Positions 1-52,298 of a DNA stretch of 64,000 nucleotides are shown piece by piece; the stretch's first letter is position 1, and every line of letters begins with the position of its first letter. The stretch spans positions 3,286,001-3,350,000 of the forward strand of contig CAVNZM010000009.1 in the NCBI GenBank assembly GCA_963693365.1. Direction: 5' to 3'. Origin of the DNA: Amoebidium appalachense. Its lineage: Eukaryota > Ichthyosporea. Both the position numbers and the translations under genes were made by a program. The notes beneath the pieces were generated by a model, which had not been told where the DNA came from, did no database searches, and worked only from the letters and a program-made list of their open reading frames with translations.

Positions 1-58
1 AGACATGAAGAAGAAAGATACACTTTGATTTGCACAGATCCGTCACTACAACATCATC

Positions 59-34882
<34,824 letters not shown>

Positions 34883-36245
34883 TTACGCCAATCCCGTTCC
34901 TCCCGCGGCCGTTTTATTCCCCTCCATGTCCATGTCCTCCCCGGGCAAAACCATCTTTACGTAATCGGTAGGGGCCGGGGCTCTCCTCTTTAATGTCGTA
35001 ATTCGGAGATTTCCCATTTGAATTCTCGCTGGGCTAACCCCAGAACCCATGCCCACGGCTCCGTGAAGCGCCGCAGGGCTCAAACTATGAAACGGGCCCT
35101 GAACCATGCCCATACTAGGTACATTCATTACCATATTTGGGTGGATCAGATCCATCGACATTCCGATCGGGCTCTGCACGTTGACGTAAGGCACGGCGCG
35201 GTGGGGAGAGGGCATACCCGCGGGCCGGAACATCCCCGGAAATGTCGTGGGACGCGTGCGTACAGTACCTCGTAGAATGTGTGCGTTGTCCGAACTCATA
35301 CTACGTTGCAACAATTGATGTCCGTGACGCATAGGAACTGGAATCGCCGAGTGAGCGGCGAGCGTAGGTGTGTTTGGAAGGGAATTTGGCGAAAGCGGGC
35401 CGAGTCCAGAGGGAGATGTGGATGACCAATCCATGTTTTCAAGATTGAAGGTAACAGACGATGCGGAAACAGAACGCGTGAGTGGGCCTGGGCCCATATT
35501 CGGACTGTGCAAAATGCCTGCGGCGGGGGCGGGGGAAAGTTGAGGGAGAAGCGAAGAACGCATAGCTTTGCTTCTGTGCATGGATGGGTAGGCCTCAGAA
35601 TCGCTCATGCTTCCATCGCCGGACGATGGCGGGCGGGGCGGCGGCGCGGCGTATGTCTGTTCAAGTGCTTCGATTTCGCTTTTGTCGCGGTCGTGGTAGA
35701 GCTCGGAGGCGCGGGCCATCGGATTGGCTAATACCTTGAGGTGGGTAATTTTTTTGTTGTGGTATGATGTTGCCGTAATGAAGGAGCATATCTGCAGGGG
35801 GAATCGCATCACATCACGCGGTTGCGAAAAAATCGCACTGTTGGGATCCCCCTGAACGGGAACAATGTACAGGACGGGAAGGTACATCTTGAACGATTCG
35901 AGAAACACTGCGTCGGTAGACCCCGGTGAATTTGAAATCCGGATTTTGGAAAAGTTGAGGCCGTCTTCGCTCATCAGCGCCTTTCCTGAGCATGGGCTTG
36001 ATGGTAGGGTGTACATTTGCTTGGGTTTTCCGGCAGAGTTGGGGGAGGACTGTCCGTCACTGCCCGATGTGCTTGCTTTCTCTGTGGAAGGAGAATGGGT
36101 GTGAGAACCATGCAGTTTGTCCACTCGGGAGGGGAGGGGGGGGGATGGGAGGGGATAGACTTCGTGATTCAATCAACCACAAGGTACTTTGATTGGTCAA
36201 TGTACTATATTGGGAGATTCTTTTCTTTTCTTTTCTTTTTTTCTT

Positions 36246-36284
<39 letters not shown>

Positions 36285-36931
36285 CGCTTACTATTTGGGC
36301 GCTTTCTGTGGGTCTGCCAGCCGGTGGTGTCCGTCCACCTCCAGTACGTCCCCTCGTCGTCTGTCGACTGAAAATGCACCCACACCATATAATTCTCATC
36401 CGGTTCAAGCCCCGTTACTGCGAGTTGGATGGTAGGGAAAAGGTGTCTACCCTTGGACGACGTAATCATTTCGTTCGTCTCTGCGTAGAAGTGGGACCAT
36501 AGTTTCTCGTTTTTGATTGTAACGTTTACTTGTGACATTGTGTTTTCGTTTGTTTGCGAGATAACACTAGGGAATTGTTGGTGCTGGTCGTGTGCATTGT
36601 CGGTTGGCGAGGAAGGAGCGCCGTTTTGTGGCATGGGTTGCACGTTGTATCTTGGTGCGATGGGTGTGCACGTGACGAACGGCGGATATGAAGGGGCATG
36701 GATCATTGGTGTTGGTGCCTCAAAAGCTGAAAAGTTTGGGAGGCTTGTGCATCTGTTGAAAGGAAGGAGAATATTTTTTAGTTTGACAATACAAAAAGAA
36801 TGATTATCCCGTTGACTGCGTTCCACCCAGTAGTCCCCCCCACCCCCCTGCCCCCGGCCCCTGCCCCTACCCAAATCCCATTACACACACGCACGCACGC
36901 ACACACCCGCACACACACACACCCGCACACC

Positions 36932-36965
<34 letters not shown>

Positions 36966-38341
36966 GGTTATCTTCAATTGTGTCCACCACCCAAAAAAAA
37001 AAGGTCTTGACTGCGGAGGCACATAAGATTCATGAATATATAGAGGCACTTACTCAAGCGATGGTGTTGGCTGAAAGTCATCCAATGCCATCATATCGTT
37101 AGTGAGCATTGGTGAGCTCATGAACCCATCGAGCAATGATGATTGGTCGAAAATAGGCGCGGGGCCAACGGCGGCTTCCGTCATATTCCATTGGGAAAGC
37201 GGCGTACCCATCATGCCTGAGAGGGGATCATCCTCTGCGAGACTGGCGATGATTTGTGCAATGTCATCGTCCTGTTTCGCAAAACTCGTCAGGATCGTAC
37301 AATGATAGAATTTGAGGTGATGGTAGCTTTTGTGGAAGCATAAAATGCACCGTGCATCCTTTTACATGACACTGTTTCTTTCTTTCTTTTTTTCCTGTTC
37401 TTTTTTGGTTGTAACGTAGACACAGTTATAATCAAGCACCAATAGAAATAGCATGTCAGAGCAACCACACACCCTTTGTCGCACACGCTGCCATCAATGG
37501 TAGTGTGCGAAAAATATGTTCATGCACACAGTACGTACGTCCATGCACACAGTACATTCATGCGCACAGTACATTTGTCATTCACGATCATGCACACAGT
37601 ACATTCACGATCATGCACACAGTACGCCCATGCACACAGTACATACCGCCTTTGCGTTCATCAGTGCCATCATGACCTCGTCCTTCTCCTGGTCGCTGAT
37701 ATTCGTCCCAATCGCTTCGCCCACCTCATCGACATTGTTTTGCATCAGCTCACGCGCTAACTGCAAGAGGATAACGGTAGGAAAACGTGAGCCATGTGTT
37801 CGTGCGAGTTACAAAATAGGGGTTTGCAGTTGTTCTAAACCACTCTACTTTTCATTTTCTAGATAAGACATTTCTTTGGACCCCATATTGCTGGAGCGAC
37901 CCAGTCTGTCCGAGAATTGTGCAAATCAAGACGAGAGTGTTAAGACGAAACAGAACCAAAAGAAATGTAATTCTCACGGGGAGCTGCAAAATGGTATGGA
38001 CGAATTTTTCTGCATTAACCGTGTTGTTCGATGGCGTGTGTCTAATATCTGGGCCGTTGCCATCTATTTTTCTGATGCGGCATGCCTACCTAAACAACAT
38101 TCTTATTGTGTGTCTTTTGGGGTCATTTTTGATTTCAACGAAGAAACTCAGGCACAGTACGTACAAGCACCCTCCAAAACTTTCCTAGTCTCCACCCACA
38201 AATTCACAAAGAAATACTCAAACTTTGTTCACACAGCATTATTTTTCTCACCTGCAGAATGTCTAACGCTGATGGGGAGTCTGCAAGCGTCATTTCTGTG
38301 GCTGTGCCGTGAGACCACGGGTTGTCCACTCGGTCAGGCAT
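34883..38341 (-). CDS. T-box transcription factor, five exons
   Basis: Exons on the minus strand: 38341-38252, 37760-37647, 37271-37054, 36752-36292, 36081-34883 (stop TAA). All junctions are GT-AG and the phases (0, 0, 2, 1) join into a 693-residue frame. The T-box spans about residues 216-420 and is split by the last intron. The first half reads NEKLWSHFYAETNEMI, GRHLFPTIQLAVTGLEPDENY, TYWRW. The second reads NFSKIRISN, ICSFITATSYHNKKITHLKV, NPMARAS, matching W-x-x-F..T-E-M-I, G-R-x-x-F-P, G-L-x-P and F-x-x-x-T-A-Y-x-N-x-x-I-T-x-L-K-x-x-x-N-P of the family. A 68-residue acidic, methionine-rich stretch precedes it and a Ser/Pro/Met-rich tail of about 270 residues follows. T-box proteins bind DNA in the nucleus and regulate development in animals. 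The domain is divergent and I cannot place it in a subfamily. Confidence 0.87.
37519..37646 (-). repeat. GTACTGTGTGCATG minisatellite at the T-box exon 2 donor
   Basis: On the minus strand GTACTGTGTGCATG or close variants occur six times in about 128 nt with spacers such as GATCGTGAAT. The first unit overlaps the 5' splice site, which reads GTATGTACTGTGTGCATG. Confidence 0.8.
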
Positions 38342-40750
38342 TGTCGAAGCAACAAGCATGCTTGGGGTGTATAAGGAGTGTATCTTAAAAAAAATAATAG
38401 AAAAAACCCCTAATATCGATGTAAAGCGACTCTCTCTTTGGACTCTCTTTTTGGATTTTTTCAGGAACGAATGATTAAATATATATGAAGAAGAATAGAA
38501 AGTAAAACTGCTAAGTGTAGCGAATTGCTAGCAGGCTATGCTTTAGTTTGGGCTGTGGTCAGGAGTAGAGCTCGACTATGACCCGTGCGTTTCGGGTTCT
38601 GGCACTTCGATCGTCATGTGCACTACCTGCGTGTCCAGCAAACAACTAAAACCTAACAACCCACTAGACTGATGCATGCACCGTAAGTGGTCATCTATTT
38701 CATCAACCTAAATATTGTAGCAAGGCACGTTGCAGTTCCCGAATGGCCAGAAATTCATGAAACTTTGAAATCGCCCGTTTTTACTGTCCGCTGGCGATGG
38801 TCAGATCTACTACATAATCCAAGTGCGATTGATTGGACAAGCATCGCTGCTTCTAGATCGTTAATCATCGTTTACAGTGCGAGGGCGAGACTAGATTGGA
38901 TAGATAGGCACCAAAGTAGTCTCCCGATACTCAAAGGCTCATATGGGATGGGGCTGATGGCGCCTTTTACAAAGTACGTAAAGCCTGAGGCAATAATCTA
39001 ACCGCATTTTGCCATACTCATCGCCTAAATAGATTACCTTTATCTTCTAAAAATTCAACAAAAAACATAATATATATAGCCAAATACTACATGCAAAAAC
39101 GAAGTACTTCAATAAATATATGAAGGCGAGGATTCACACCCTCAACATAGACTCCAATGAAAGTATATGGGGACCTGCCAAAATGTTGAAGCAATCCTCA
39201 GCGATTGGTCGGGACTCGGTAAGGCTCCGGGCAAAAGAGCACTAAAATGTAAATAACATAGAGATACTTCGGTACAAAGGTTCTTTTTTCGGATTAATAA
39301 ATGAGGTTTTATAAAGGTACGTTTCACGATTGTGAAGATGCTTATGGTGATGGTATGTCCAAACTTTCGGCAAACTTTTGTTGTGAAGTTTAGCTACACG
39401 AGCCAGGCGACAGCGATTGGCCGACAAGAGAAGCCAATCAGGGGCTGGTGCAAAAAAAATCAACATTCCACTCCAGGCATTGATGCGATGAGTGAAAAAA
39501 ATAAACAAATGCGAAAACATAAGCAATATAGCAAAGCTCTGTATCGTTCTGTGTGCATGAAGAGAAACGTTTATGAGATATGTATATGTAACAGGGAGTA
39601 GGCTCAATCTGAAGATTTAAGCAAGAGTTCGGTATATATACTGCAGGTAACTTGTGACATGAGCGCACGTACGCGTACCGTATGCATATATGTATCGGGA
39701 GGCTGCAGTGGAACTTTGGGGCACGGCAGGGCCGCCTCAGGGGCCGGCCCCATTGACCAATGACCATACATGGGCTTACTGTAGTTTTTCTTCCATTCCT
39801 TCGATGATTGCCCCAAGTCCCCATTGTGCACTCTGGCAGATGGCCTTTCCGGCTACGAAAATGTTTCAAGACAAAGTACTTCTGACGTGATCATCAGTAA
39901 ACACTTTGAGGGCGTAAGAATATATATAGCTCTTGTCCAACAACAATGGTATGGACCAAACAAACATATGTGAAACTGTTTCGGAACATGTATTTTGGTC
40001 GATAGTTTGCATTACTAAATGATCATGATGATATCACAGATGGGCGTGCACCATGCATGGCATATAGGCCCATGATCACGGATGATGTCTATTTCACAGT
40101 CGCCATCCCGAGTCGGCTGTGCATGTTATCTGGTGACGGCGGGCCGAATTCAAAGCAGCCTCAAATAGTAAACTTATCAACCCATTTCACGTATATAGGG
40201 TATATAACCAGGCTAGCTACTGTAAGAATACAACAATAGTGCTGAAAGGCCGCCACAAAATCACATGTATGTTTCATCGATAGGCTGTGTTGCCAATGGA
40301 CCAAAAGCAGAGCCTGCGACACGTGCACATGTGAACTTCCGAGATTCTTCAACTGAAATTTTCAAACCACGCCATGCCGCATGCGCCAAGCAGGAAGGAC
40401 CAACCACGCACAACCGTTTGGCGCGTACGGTCTCCGACATATTCAGAGGTCCAAAAATGATCAAAACTTCTGTGACTTTCACGTGCTCACACGTACCGTT
40501 TCCACGCACATGGTAGATCACGTGTGGATGTCGTTATCGATGTTGTTGCCGTTGAAGTTCAGACGGTCATTACATAGTGTTCAACTCAGCCCTCTCAGGC
40601 CTCCTGTGGTATCCCATGTACAACAGTGTCACAGCTGTAGGGTCATTCAGGATTTAATTAATAATATGTACTGAATATTATTGATTACAGTAATATGTAA
40701 GTCACTTACAAGATCTAGAATTTTACTGCTGAGCCTCCAGACCGTTTTGA
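38342..40750. other. Intergenic region upstream of the T-box gene
   Basis: Unique, moderately AT-rich sequence almost free of the homopolymer and dinucleotide tracts seen elsewhere. CATATATATTTAA (minus strand, about 38476-38488) lies about 140 nt upstream of the T-box ATG and could serve as a TATA element. Open frames of up to 143 codons occur on both strands but show no recognisable motif or splice context. Confidence 0.6.
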
Positions 40751-45833
<5,083 letters not shown>

Positions 45834-45887
45834 TTATAGATCTTCCAATTGCAAGTGACTGCCGATTTGGTTGGCCCCTGTGTGTGT

Positions 45888-45918
<31 letters not shown>

Positions 45919-46282
45919 GGGGGGGGGGAGGGGGCACGGTGTGTGCGTGTGAGTGAGTGAGTGAGTAAGTGAGTGAGTGAGTGAGTGAGTGAGTGAGTGT
46001 GCGTGTGTGTGTGTGTGTGTGTCACGGTGTGTGTGTGTGTGTGCGCGGCGTGTGTGTGTGTGCGTGTGTCACGGTGTGAGTGTCACAGTGGCAGACTGGT
46101 TTAAAAAGACTGGGTGAAATATTCTGGTGACCTGTGAGTACGTCCAGCTGTAGAAGTTTTTGAAGAATTAACGCACGGTTAACGTTGTAGTTAGATTTGT
46201 AAGTTGTGAGGAGAGTCGACCGGATTTTGCAACTAGCCTCACGGTCGAATGACGAATCTGGCGGGGTGCCCGATATGTACAT
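45834..46282 (-). CDS. Candidate two-exon small protein of unknown function
   Basis: Exon 1 from ATG at 46282 to 46132 encodes MYISGTPPDSSFDREASCKI and continues with LILQKLLQLDVLT. It ends in phase 1 at CACAG followed by GTCACC. Exon 2 (45877-45834) follows a (CA)n-CACAG acceptor, is in phase and adds ANQIGSHLQLEDL before TAA, giving 64 residues. Sequence complexity and amphipathic leucine spacing in the second half look like real coding, perhaps a helix. The GTCACC donor is weak. An alternative is an upstream exon ending near 46460 (CACTA then GTAGAT) joined at GTATG, which would lengthen the N-terminus. No family recognised. Confidence 0.42.
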
Positions 46283-46591
46283 ACCTCTTACTTAGGGGCA
46301 TTTGCAAAAAATGTGCATAACATCCAATCAGATTGCTCAGTAGTTTCAAGTAATTTGATTGGCTTTCGTTCCATTCAGCTAAAAATAACTTATCTTAGCC
46401 TACAAACAACTTGAACGGAAAATGAAAGGGGTGGGCAGGATATTTTAAGTGATTAGTCCCAGGAAGATCTACTAGTGAAGATCTCGAGGAGGGAGGAGGG
46501 GAAGGATGCATTCATCTGGTGATCTTAGTTTTTTTTTTTTTTTTTTTTTTTTTTTTGGGGGGGGGGGGGGGGGAGGAGGTGGGAGATAAGG

Positions 46592-46622
<31 letters not shown>

Positions 46623-46858
46623 TTGGATCCGGGGCTGGCCATGGTGAGGGGTGGGGTAGGGTGGGGTGGGGTGGGGGGGTACGGACCGCTGGCAAAAAAA
46701 AAAAAAAAAGGCAGGGAAAGATAGAGGAAGTTGGATGGGCTCATGAGAGCTCCGTGGACGTCGACTCGAGCTCGAACAATATTCGCCACTCTGCATAACT
46801 GTTAAAACTAGAACTAGAGTGGATGATGAATATTATCTTAAGTCACGGTGTGTGTGTG

Positions 46859-46899
<41 letters not shown>

Positions 46900-46909
46900 G
46901 GTGTGTGTT

Positions 46910-46955
<46 letters not shown>

Positions 46956-46995
46956 GGTGTGTGTTGGTGTGTGTGTGTGTGTGTGAGTGTGTGTT

Positions 46996-47046
<51 letters not shown>

Positions 47047-47140
47047 ATCCTCGATCATGAACAACACATTCCCGCTAATAACTTCTGGATTGCATTTCTT
47101 TAATTATATACTTGATCAATGAAATGCCACGAACTTACAG

Positions 47141-47255
47141 TGACGGATGAATTCGATGCTGGCAGATTTCTTTTTTTTGGGCCTTTTTTTCATCAACCAA
47201 AATGCACGTGTTGCTCAATCACCTATACACGGCCTACGGCTGCACCACATGAATA
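47141..47255 (-). other. Possible 5' untranslated exon upstream of the small minus-strand gene
   Basis: On the minus strand a TATATATAAAAG element (47287-47276) is followed after about 25 nt by sequence running to a strong donor, GTCACT then GTAAGTTC, at 47141. The only ATG frame inside is short (11 codons). It could be the first exon of the gene at 45834-46282 or an unrelated transcript. Confidence 0.3.
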
Positions 47256-47275
47256 ACAAACTACTTCTTATGAAA

Positions 47276-47287
47276 CTTTTATATATA
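47276..47287 (-). promoter_or_regulatory. TATA box candidate
   Basis: TATATATAAAAG on the minus strand, a near-perfect TATA consensus, with a strong 5' splice site about 135 nt downstream. Confidence 0.4.
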
Positions 47288-47455
47288 GCCGAGAACTGTC
47301 TGGGTACAGTATCGACTGCAGGAAGGAACAACACTTTGTTTGCTCCCCTGGAGGTTGTTCCACCTAAGGGTAGTTCGTTCGTAGAACACCTATTAGTTTT
47401 TGCGTAAACCGGGACATTAGGCTTGGTTTGTTGGTTCTGTAGTGTCCGTGTGTGC

Positions 47456-47487
<32 letters not shown>

Positions 47488-47493
47488 CGCGAC

Positions 47494-47526
<33 letters not shown>

Positions 47527-47545
47527 ATTGTGTGTGCGCGACACT

Positions 47546-47640
<95 letters not shown>

Positions 47641-47839
47641 TGCGTGCGTGCGTGTGACATGCATATGTGTGTCACATGTGTACGTTTGTGTGTGCACATG
47701 CAATGTGGGTAGGTAGCCATGGGAGTACTAGTGTGCACACACGCAGGTCTGTGTGTGTAACGAAAGGGGGACACAGAGGAACACTACGGATTCAGAGCAT
47801 CTTGCACGGATCTCATGTTTTAATATGGGGTCGGTCATC

Positions 47840-47870
<31 letters not shown>

Positions 47871-48153
47871 TCGGAGGAGCAGGATCGATTGAACCCCCCG
47901 GGGGGGGGGGGGGGGGGGGGGGGGGGGAGCAAGTGTTGTTTTTTCTAAGGGTAGCTCGTCCATAGGGTTGTTCCTTCCCAGGCGTGACTTTGTACGTGGA
48001 TAGTGTACGTGGATACAATTTATTCATTTAAACCTTTCCGGCGGCATTGCAAAATAAAGCCTAGGAGTCATAAACATGTGATACTATATATAACAGGTTC
48101 GCGAGTCGTACACACTTCAACGATCTTTGATTATCATACTGTAAAGGCTCTCA

Positions 48154-48188
48154 GTTGTGTGGATTGCGGCCCTCCCACACCCAGCACC
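48154..48188 (-). pseudogene. Duplicated 3' end of the secreted cysteine-rich gene
   Basis: 35 nt match 48552-48586 with two differences, covering the codons for the protein's last residues (around VWEGRN). The rest of the gene is not present next to it, so this is a small duplicated fragment or the remnant of a paralogue. Confidence 0.6.
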
Positions 48189-48461
48189 TACAAGAGCAAA
48201 AAAGAAAGTTAAAAAGAAAGATTGAAAAGAAAAAAGAATGAGAGAGAAAGGGGTGGGGGGGTGGGGGGGGGGAGGGAGAGAGAGTCAGAGAGGGAGAGAG
48301 ATATTATTATGAGCTCCAGACCCTGAGATATACAGTAAGTATAAGGAAGAAAAGGATATATATACTACTGAAGAGTGAAAGGAGCCATTGAGTATTACCA
48401 TAAACTTATAAATAGCTTCTTGTATCTATCTGCAAGGCTGACGACGGGCCTACTATTTTTT

Positions 48462-48467
48462 TTTATT
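48462..48467 (-). terminator. AATAAA poly(A) signal of the secreted cysteine-rich gene
   Basis: AATAAA on the minus strand about 80 nt after the stop codon at 48549, a normal distance for a short 3' UTR. Confidence 0.55.
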
Positions 48468-48548
48468 AAACATGTCATAGCTGCGCATACGTCTCTCATA
48501 ACCTCAACCTGAGTGTATATAAGCCCTCAAGCTCTCATGGTCATTAAA

Positions 48549-48947
48549 TTAGTTGTGAGGGTTGCGGCCCTCCCACACCCAGCACCCACTAGGCACGGTA
48601 GAATTATACTTCTCCTGGCAGGCAATGGCAGGGGCGCCAATGACGCACTCTGAGCACCCCCACATAGTCCAGAACGTTGCACAGCGCCCGTAATCTGCCT
48701 TGCCCAGGTTGATACCGTATTGATTCAGAGTTTGCTTGGTGCACTCGGGCGTGCAACACATGGCACATTCGGCATGCCCGTCTTCACAGTCGCGGCGGCT
48801 GCGTTCGAGCGTACCCTCGGGTGGGATGTTGGTGTTTTCTTGCTGGTATGACAGGTCGGAGGTGGGCGGGATGGGGCTGGCATGGGAGACGGTAATCACG
48901 GAGAGAAAGAGGAGGGACAGGATGCTGCGTGTTGAAAAGGGAGACAT
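48549..48947 (-). CDS. Small secreted cysteine-rich protein
   Basis: An intronless frame of 132 residues. MSPFSTRSILSLLFLSVITV followed by SHA is a typical signal peptide with a cleavage site near residue 23-24. A propeptide-like polar stretch ends in RSRR (residues 49-52), a dibasic or furin-like processing site. The rest contains ten cysteines, including CAMCC, PEC, GCSEC and a final GCW, and one NST glycosylation sequon. Even cysteine number suggests five disulfides. A TATA box lies about 110 nt upstream and a poly(A) signal about 80 nt downstream. I do not recognise the family; a secreted peptide, hormone-like factor or structural wall/matrix protein are all possible. Confidence 0.8.
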   Translation of the reverse strand: MSPFSTRSILSLLFLSVITVSHASPIPPTSDLSYQQENTNIPPEGTLERSRRDCEDGHAECAMCCTPECTKQTLNQYGINLGKADYGRCATFWTMWGCSECVIGAPAIACQEKYNSTVPSGCWVWEGRNPHN

Positions 48948-49054
48948 GTTGATGTTTTGTGGAGTATGTCTCGCAGTTGTAGTTAGTATGAGAGTCGTGA
49001 GGGTTCCCTAAGACCGTTGAGCTAAGGCTGAAAGTGAGAGCCGCCGACTTCCAG

Positions 49055-49063
49055 CTTTATATA
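49055..49063 (-). promoter_or_regulatory. TATA box of the secreted cysteine-rich gene
   Basis: TATATAAAG on the minus strand, 108-116 nt upstream of the ATG at 48947, in an otherwise GC-balanced promoter. This would give a 5' UTR of about 80 nt. Confidence 0.65.
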
Positions 49064-49724
49064 CCGGTACCCGCTAGTTCTGAACCCGGAAATATGCGAT
49101 CTTATCGGCAGGTTGCCCAATCAAAACGCTCTTTCAGTTTCTATCATTTGATTGGCTAACCCGCCGCCGTCGTAACGACACAGTGGCAAGTGCACATGAC
49201 CGGCCGCCGGCGCTTCGCAGGTCAGAGGGAGGGGAGGAGGCCTGAGGGGAGGGAGAGGGAGGGAGGGGGGTGGGTGGGTGTGTGTGTGTGGGGGGGGGGG
49301 GGGGGGCCGGGGGCCCGCGGGGGGGGGGGGGGGGGGGGGGGGGGAGGGTGGAGGGGGTGAGGGGGGGCCGACGCAGGGACCTACATGTAGCAGGCCAGTA
49401 AAGTTATGCCGAGTCGTCCTTGTTTCGAACTTGACCCCTCACTCATGCCGAAATTTATGGGCCATGGCCGTCACTCCCGCGGCGGGACCGGCCCGGTTTT
49501 AAATATGACTCCGGGTGGTCAGATGTGGTGGTCCTTTTAATAAAATTTCCCCTTATTATTCGATTTAAAGTTTTGTGGTGGTAATATTGGAACATATATG
49601 GTACCGGTGCATGCATGCGCATGGACCAGGTCACGGTGACCGTGGTGGTCACTGGTGCCACCGCCGGGTGGTGATGGCCGGTGGTGGTGGTGGTGCACGT
49701 GGCCTGAGGGGGTGTACACGTACG

Positions 49725-49791
<67 letters not shown>

Positions 49792-49853
49792 GACTGAGTA
49801 CTAGTGAAGGATGCAATCATAGCCAGATGTACGTGGATCCGCCTTCTCAGCCT

Positions 49854-49922
<69 letters not shown>

Positions 49923-49936
49923 ATAATTGTCGTTTT

Positions 49937-49977
<41 letters not shown>

Positions 49978-50795
49978 CCCGCCCGCCCGCCCCTCCCTCG
50001 TGGGCCCCCACCCACCACCACCACGGTGACCACCACATACACACACTGTGTACACACACAAACCCGCATGAAGTAAACAATCGATCACCGTGCACGTACA
50101 TGTCAACAAGGGCACGTACACACACACGCGTCTACTGCACGTGCACACATCAATCCGGATCCATACAATTACAGCCAGCTCTACTAAGAATTTGTTCCAT
50201 TAAGTTCTGAACTACTATAAATGTAAAGAATGAAGAAATAACAGGAGAATAAGTATGAACTTCTTCTCCAAGGTTATCTACTCATTAATACATAACAGTC
50301 TCGTATAAGATTTCTACTACAGATTTTATCCTAGTTGGTACAATGTACCATCTTTCAATGCTTAATTTATATACTATTATTCTTAATATTATGAACAATA
50401 TTCTCATCCTAAATTACATAAAGGAGGAACAGAAGCTCCTCTTTACAAACACAACATACCTAACTAGACCTGTTAGTGAATGTTTTCAGCAAACATGAAT
50501 ATATCCAGGCGTCGAATCTTCGAATTCAGCCACAACTTGCCTTGAATCATGTCTGTCGCCGTCAATTTCAACTAGTGTACCAAAATTTTATCCACACTTG
50601 CACACAACATATTATGAAAATTATTCATGCACTTGTTCGTGCATGCTGGATTCGCCTGCGGGGGTGTTTTGATACATATTGGTTGGTTGGTCATCATGAA
50701 CTTTACTGGTTTTTGTCTTTCTTTAAAGACGGCCACCACTTGGTGGCTGTGTTCAGGCTGTAAGTGAACACGTCTACAGAGCCCCCCCCCCGCCC

Positions 50796-50839
<44 letters not shown>

Positions 50840-51386
50840 AAAGAAAGAAAGAAAGAAACGAAAAACACTAGAGCATACATATCTGTACCAGAACCTCACC
50901 CAATCCCCTACCCCTCACTCTCTGCAATCTGCAATCAAGAGTACTGTAGCTATTACAGCACTGTGCATACGTATGAACATTTCCACAAAAAATCCCACAA
51001 AAAGCTCTCTGAGACTCTCAGAGAGAAGCAACAGCAAACCAAACAGGCAAAAAAGGCAGAGAAAGTCAAACAGTTAGGAGGAATAGGCGGGAGGCCTTTT
51101 CCACCCTCTACAATCACCCATCATTGATCGTCATCGGTTTCCCAGCTGAATGAAGCAGTGAAAAAAAACCGAAAATCTTGGAACTTACACCAACCGAAGA
51201 AAGTCAACTTGGCTCGGAAAGAGGAAAAAAAAACAAAAACAAAAAAATACCTCCCCCCCCCCCCCCCCCCCCCCCCCCCGCCCAGGCGGACCGAAGCCGG
51301 TGCATTTTCATCGGACCACCAAAATTCGAGAAAGGATGACACCTCCAACAAACGGCTAGTAGGGCTGGAACTGTGCTCTTCGGTTG

Positions 51387-51463
<77 letters not shown>

Positions 51464-52020
51464 TGTATGTGCGTGTGTGTGTGTGTGTGTGTATGTGCGT
51501 GTGTGTGTGTGGCACGCATGCGTACACGTGAATGCATGTGGTGTTTGTGTGTGTGTGCGTGTGTATGTGCATGTGTGTGTGTGTACGTCTGTGTGTGCGC
51601 GCCCGCACACGTGCACACGGTGTGTGTGATTGTATAAGTGTAAGTTTAATTGTATGTGTGTGTGTTTGTGTACGAGTTTGACTACGTGTGTGTGTGTGTA
51701 TGTGTCTGTGTGTCTGTGTGTGTGTGTTGCTTTCCATTTCTTTTCCGTTCCCTTTTCTAGTAATGGTGGTGATGGCGGTGGTAGTGGTGACAGAGGTGGC
51801 GTGGGCTAAATAGCGGTACCCGAAACACAGCACAAAGATACTCATCGAAGAAACGGTCTAAAGACGAGTGCATATGTGCATGTGTGCGTAGGTGCCCCTC
51901 TTGTGTGTGTACATCGGCACTTCTAGGGAACGCGTGTGTGTATGTGTGTGTGTGTGTGTGTGCGCGCGCGTATGTGTGTGGGGGTGCACACATGTGCTTG
52001 CGTGTGAAACTTGCACCTGT

Positions 52021-52067
<47 letters not shown>

Positions 52068-52107
52068 CCACGGTGTGTGTGTGCGTTTGAAGAGGGGAGG
52101 GGGGGTG
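49064..52107. other. Region between the secreted-protein gene and PABPN1
   Basis: Contains G tracts (49289-49350, 49754-49790), C tract/A run junctions (49855-49920, 50782-50842, 51253-51280), a C tract 49938-49976, an AT-rich stretch (50160-50480), TG runs (51390-51590, 51655-51730, 51940-52060) and short palindromes such as GCTCTCTGAGACTCTCAGAG near 51004. Open frames of up to 95 codons (for example 50476-50763 plus) show no recognisable motif. The PABPN1 3' UTR must occupy part of it. Confidence 0.55.
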
Positions 52108-52259
52108 TTACCCAAAGCGTGGGCGTGGCCGGAAACCACCGAAAGCACGGGGGGCCATAGGCATCATGTAAGGGTTAAAGCGGGGGGCACCCCTCCCTCG
52201 CCCACCACCACGACCACCACGTGCTTTAAGTCCAGGTACGTTTGTACGCTTGGGGCTCA

Positions 52260-52298
<39 letters not shown>

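Noticed and set aside
38687-39001. 104-codon plus-strand frame upstream of the T-box gene
   Set aside because: No recognisable motif, signal peptide or splice context, and codon content looks random. It may deserve a transcript check but cannot be supported.
50476-50763. 95-codon plus-strand frame, and a minus-strand segment opposite it
   Set aside because: No similarity to known families, no conserved features, and located between two minus-strand genes in AT-rich sequence.
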